A stretch of DNA of 64,000 nt from Amorphus coralli DSM 19760 (GTDB taxonomy: Bacteria > Pseudomonadota > Alphaproteobacteria > Rhizobiales > Amorphaceae). Below, piece after piece: positions 61,455 through 64,000 of the stretch. The position numbers were made by a program, and so were the translations under genes. The stretch lies in NCBI RefSeq assembly GCF_000374525.1, contig NZ_KB894571.1:558001-622000 (forward strand). The letters are read 5' to 3'. The number at the start of each line of letters is the position of its first letter. Positions within the stretch are counted from its first letter, which is position 1. Below the pieces are notes generated by a model that saw only the letters and a list, made by a program, of their open reading frames with translations, had not been told where the DNA came from and made no database searches.

Positions 61455-62684
61455 ATGGGACGCATCGCCATCGTCGTCAAAGGCTATCCGCGCCTGTCGG
61501 AGACCTTCATTGCCCAGGAGATCCTGGGCCTGGAGCGGCGCGGGGTGGAAAGCCTGATCGTCTCCCTGCGCCACCCGACCGACCTGACTCATCACGATCT
61601 GCACGACCAGATCTCGGCCGATGTCCTCTATCTGCCGGAATATCTGAAGGACGATCCTGCTCGGGTGCGCGCGGGACGCCGGCATGCCGAGACGCTTGCC
61701 GGATACGCCGAGGCCGAACGCGCCTATCGCGCCGATCTCGAGCGCGACCGATCGGCGAGCCGCCACCGGCGCTTCGGCCAGGCCTGCGTGCTGGCCAACG
61801 AACTGCCGGCCGACATCGACCGGCTGCATGTCCACTATCTGCATACGCCGGCGTCGGTGGTGCGTTATACGGCGAAGATGACCGGGCTGCCCTGGTCGTT
61901 TTCCGCCCATGCCAAGGACATCTGGACGACCCCGGAGTGGGAGTTGCGCGAAAAGCTCGCCGACGCCGACTGGGGTGTGACCTGCACCGCGACGAACACC
62001 GACTATCTGCGCAGCCTGGCACCGACGCCCGACCGCGTCGATCTCGTCTATCACGGCCTGGAACTCTCCCGCTTTCCGGCCGAGGAGACGCGCCCGGCCC
62101 GGGACGGATCGGGAGACCCGGTGCGGATCCTTTCCGTCTGCCGCGCGGTTGAGAAGAAAGGGCTCGACCGCCTGATCCGGGCCCTCGCGAAGCTGCCGAA
62201 GACCCTTGCCTGGCGCTTCGATCATATCGGCGCGGGTCCGCTGACCGGGAAGCTGCAGGCGCTGGCCGACCGGCTCGGCATCGGCGAGCGAATCGCCTTC
62301 CACGGCGCGAAGTCGCGCGACGACGTGGTCGCCGCGTACCGGGAGGCCGACCTGTTCGTGCTGGCCAGCCGCGTCGCGCGCTCCGGCGACAGGGACGGCC
62401 TGCCGAACGTCCTGATGGAGGCGGCCTCAAGCGGGCTCGCCCTGCTCGCGACCGACGTCTCGGCCATTCCCGAGCTGATCCGCGACGGCACGACCGGCGT
62501 GCTGGTCGACCCGGACGACGCCGCCGGGCTGGCCGATGCGCTGCACACGCTGGTGACCGATCCCGCGCTCAGGGTGCGGCTCGGCCACGCGGCTGCCGCC
62601 GACGTGCGCGAGCGCTTTTCCAGCGAGCCGGGCTTCGACTGGCTCGCCAACCGGTTCGCCGCAAAGAGGCGGCAGGCGGCGTGA
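61455..62684 (+). CDS. GT4-type glycosyltransferase
   Basis: A 409-residue retaining glycosyltransferase of the GT-B fold: KGYPRLSETFIAQEI (about 9), SFSAHAKDIW (about 147), ILSVCRAVEKKGLDRLI (about 224) and the ExxxE-like stretch NVLMEAASSGLALLATDV (about 318). Overlaps or abuts both neighbours (4-base gap upstream). Likely exopolysaccharide or envelope glycan. Confidence 0.83.
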   Translation: MGRIAIVVKGYPRLSETFIAQEILGLERRGVESLIVSLRHPTDLTHHDLHDQISADVLYLPEYLKDDPARVRAGRRHAETLAGYAEAERAYRADLERDRSASRHRRFGQACVLANELPADIDRLHVHYLHTPASVVRYTAKMTGLPWSFSAHAKDIWTTPEWELREKLADADWGVTCTATNTDYLRSLAPTPDRVDLVYHGLELSRFPAEETRPARDGSGDPVRILSVCRAVEKKGLDRLIRALAKLPKTLAWRFDHIGAGPLTGKLQALADRLGIGERIAFHGAKSRDDVVAAYREADLFVLASRVARSGDRDGLPNVLMEAASSGLALLATDVSAIPELIRDGTTGVLVDPDDAAGLADALHTLVTDPALRVRLGHAAAADVRERFSSEPGFDWLANRFAAKRRQAA

Positions 62685-62724
62685 CGCCGTTTCCGGGGCG
62701 TGTCCCGCGATGGTGGGACCGGCC

Positions 62725-63837
62725 ATGACCATCGCTCTTTATTGCCCGATGAAACCGCCGGACGACCCCGTCGCCTCCGGCGATCGGGAAATCGCGCGGC
62801 TCATCCTGCGCATTCTCGACCGGCTCGGCGAACCTGCCGACCTCGCCTCGCGGCTGGTCACCTGGCAGGCAGTGCCCGATGCGGCGCGGTTTGTGGACCT
62901 GGAAGCGGCGTCGAGGAACGAGACTGCACGCCTTGTGTCGTCGTGGCGAAGCGATGACCGGCCGTCTGCCTGGATCACCTATCACCTCTACCACAAGGCC
63001 CCCGACTGGATCGGGCCGGCGGTCACCGCTGCCCTCGGCATTCCCTACGTGGTCATCGAGGCAAGCCGGGCGGCGAAACGTGCGACGGGGCCTTGGGCGC
63101 CAGGATTCGCAGCCGCCGACAGGGCGCTTGCTGCTGCCGACGCTGTGGTCGCCATGCACGGTGCCGATCGCGAAGGGCTCAGCGAGCGGGTGGATCGGGA
63201 TCGCCTGTTCGCGCTCGCTCCGTTCATCGATACCGCGCCTTTCGCCACGATCGATCGGTCGCAGCCGAGACCGAATGCGCCCGTGCGTCTGCTGGCCGCC
63301 GGCATGATGCGGCCCGGCAACAAGGAGGCCTGCTACCGGGTCCTCGCCGATGCCCTCTCGCGCATTCGCGATCTCGACTGGCATCTCACCATCGCCGGCG
63401 GCGGCGAAGCGGCCGACCGGATCCGCCCTCTCTTCGATCCCGAGCGCACCCGGTTTCTTGGCGCGGTGGACAGAGAGCGGATGCCAGCCGTTTACGCAGA
63501 CGCGGACCTGTTCGTCTGGCCGGCCGTCAATGAACCCTTCGGCCTTGTCTTCCTGGAAGCGCAAGCTGCGCAGCTGGCCGTGGTCGGCGGCAACAGCCGC
63601 GGCGTGCCGGAAGTGGTCTCGGACGGGGAGACCGGCGTGCTGGTCGCTTCGGAGGATGCCGGTACTTTCGCGGATGCCGTGGCCGGCCTGATCCGCGATC
63701 CGGCCAGGCGTGCACGGTACGCCGAGGCTGCTCGCAGCACCGCAACCTCCCGCCACGATATCGCCCAGGCGGTGGCTAGCCTGGCCGACATTCTTGCGGC
63801 GGCGCGCCGCCATCACGACACGGTCCGGCCGGCATGA
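62725..63837 (+). CDS. GT4-type glycosyltransferase
   Basis: About 370 residues: MTIALYCPMKPPDDPVASGD start, LAAGMMRPGNKEACYRVLAD (about 193), WHLTIAGGGEAADRI and the donor-site stretch AVNEPFGLVFLEAQAA (about 270). ATG 62725 with GGGA upstream is preferred to 62710. Its stop overlaps the start of the next gene (ATGA). Confidence 0.82.
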   Translation: MTIALYCPMKPPDDPVASGDREIARLILRILDRLGEPADLASRLVTWQAVPDAARFVDLEAASRNETARLVSSWRSDDRPSAWITYHLYHKAPDWIGPAVTAALGIPYVVIEASRAAKRATGPWAPGFAAADRALAAADAVVAMHGADREGLSERVDRDRLFALAPFIDTAPFATIDRSQPRPNAPVRLLAAGMMRPGNKEACYRVLADALSRIRDLDWHLTIAGGGEAADRIRPLFDPERTRFLGAVDRERMPAVYADADLFVWPAVNEPFGLVFLEAQAAQLAVVGGNSRGVPEVVSDGETGVLVASEDAGTFADAVAGLIRDPARRARYAEAARSTATSRHDIAQAVASLADILAAARRHHDTVRPA

Positions 63838-64000
63838 AAGCCCTCTTCTATGTCCAGCACCTTCTCGGCACTGGCCATGTCGTGCGCGCGGTCGCCCTGG
63901 CGCGCGCGCTGGCCACACGCGATGTCGACGTCTGCCTGGTGGTGGGCAACGCGTTGCCGGCGACGCTCGATACGCAGGGCCTGACCATTGAGCATCTGCC
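63834..64000 (+). CDS. MurG/GT28-like glycosyltransferase, N-terminal part (partial)
   Basis: The frame runs off the right edge; only about 55 residues are seen. MKALFYVQHLLGTGHVVRAV resembles the start of the first glycosyltransferase of this cluster (LGTGHVVRA against FGLGHLRRC), so another GT28-like enzyme is likely. Coupled by an ATGA overlap. Confidence 0.7.
   Translation, partial: MKALFYVQHLLGTGHVVRAVALARALATRDVDVCLVVGNALPATLDTQGLTIEHL

Noticed and set aside
1-64000. CRISPR arrays, tRNA or rRNA genes, insertion sequences
   Set aside because: No regularly spaced direct repeats, no cloverleaf-like or rRNA stretches and no transposase-like frame were found by eye.

Overview
The window is high-GC, densely coded DNA from an alphaproteobacterium, most likely order Hyphomicrobiales (Rhizobiales). 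The evidence is a fused anthranilate synthase TrpE(G) behind a Trp-codon leader peptide, a zapA - 6S RNA - 5-formyl-THF cyclo-ligase block, Leu5-Ala-Ala-type lipoprotein and DUF4164 families typical of the order, a tkt-gap-pgk-fba cluster, and short intergenic inverted repeats resembling those of rhizobial genomes. The genus cannot be fixed from the sequence alone. No rRNA, tRNA, CRISPR array, insertion sequence or prophage was seen.

Layout. 1-1.1 kb: end of a sarcosine oxidase operon (soxA end, soxG), then a repeat-rich gap. 1.6-9.8 kb: a corrinoid-dependent methyl-transfer cluster (reductive activator, pterin methyltransferase, MetF-like reductase, Virulence_fact protein, DUF1638, corrinoid protein; divergent MttB-family methyltransferase). 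Next to sarcosine oxidase it reads as stepwise N-demethylation of a glycine-betaine-like compound into folate-bound C1 units. 9.9-11.6 kb: two surface beta-barrel proteins. 11.8-16.1 kb: a kaiC-kaiB-LOV/PAS-GGDEF-EAL operon, each junction an ATGA overlap. 16.2-25.2 kb: rhodanese, lipoproteins and a branched-chain amino-acid-type ABC importer (ATPases, permeases and, separately, the binding protein) with an AmpG-like carrier.

25.5-32.0 kb: glpK, then trpL/trpE(G) with an attenuator-like leader, then kynA and a kynureninase-like PLP enzyme, so Trp synthesis and breakdown lie side by side. 32.0-35.6 kb: a candidate sRNA, rpmE, an MsbA-like exporter and a RES/Xre toxin-antitoxin pair. 35.7-41.5 kb: a MotA/MotB-like envelope pair, inositol-monophosphatase-family enzyme, EF-P, a Sel1-repeat protein and a ThiE-like protein. 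41.6-47.2 kb: fba, pgk, gap, tkt (lower glycolysis/pentose phosphate).

47.5-54.9 kb: DUF4164, zapA, 6S RNA, 5-formyl-THF cyclo-ligase, a YmdB-type phosphoesterase, UDG-family protein, GST, a small basic protein gene, cobT/cobS, DUF1289 and a retropepsin-like protease. 55.1-59.9 kb: an SDR dehydrogenase, MBL hydrolase, cNMP-binding protein and an ABC protein whose nucleotide-binding motifs are all degenerate. 60.2-64.0 kb: the start of a glycosyltransferase cluster that runs off the right edge.

The most unusual content is the translationally coupled kaiC-kaiB-LOV-EAL operon, the degenerate ABC/cNMP module, the covarying intergenic repeats and several unassigned regulatory dyads. All functions are inferred from the sequence and remembered family knowledge; no search was run.
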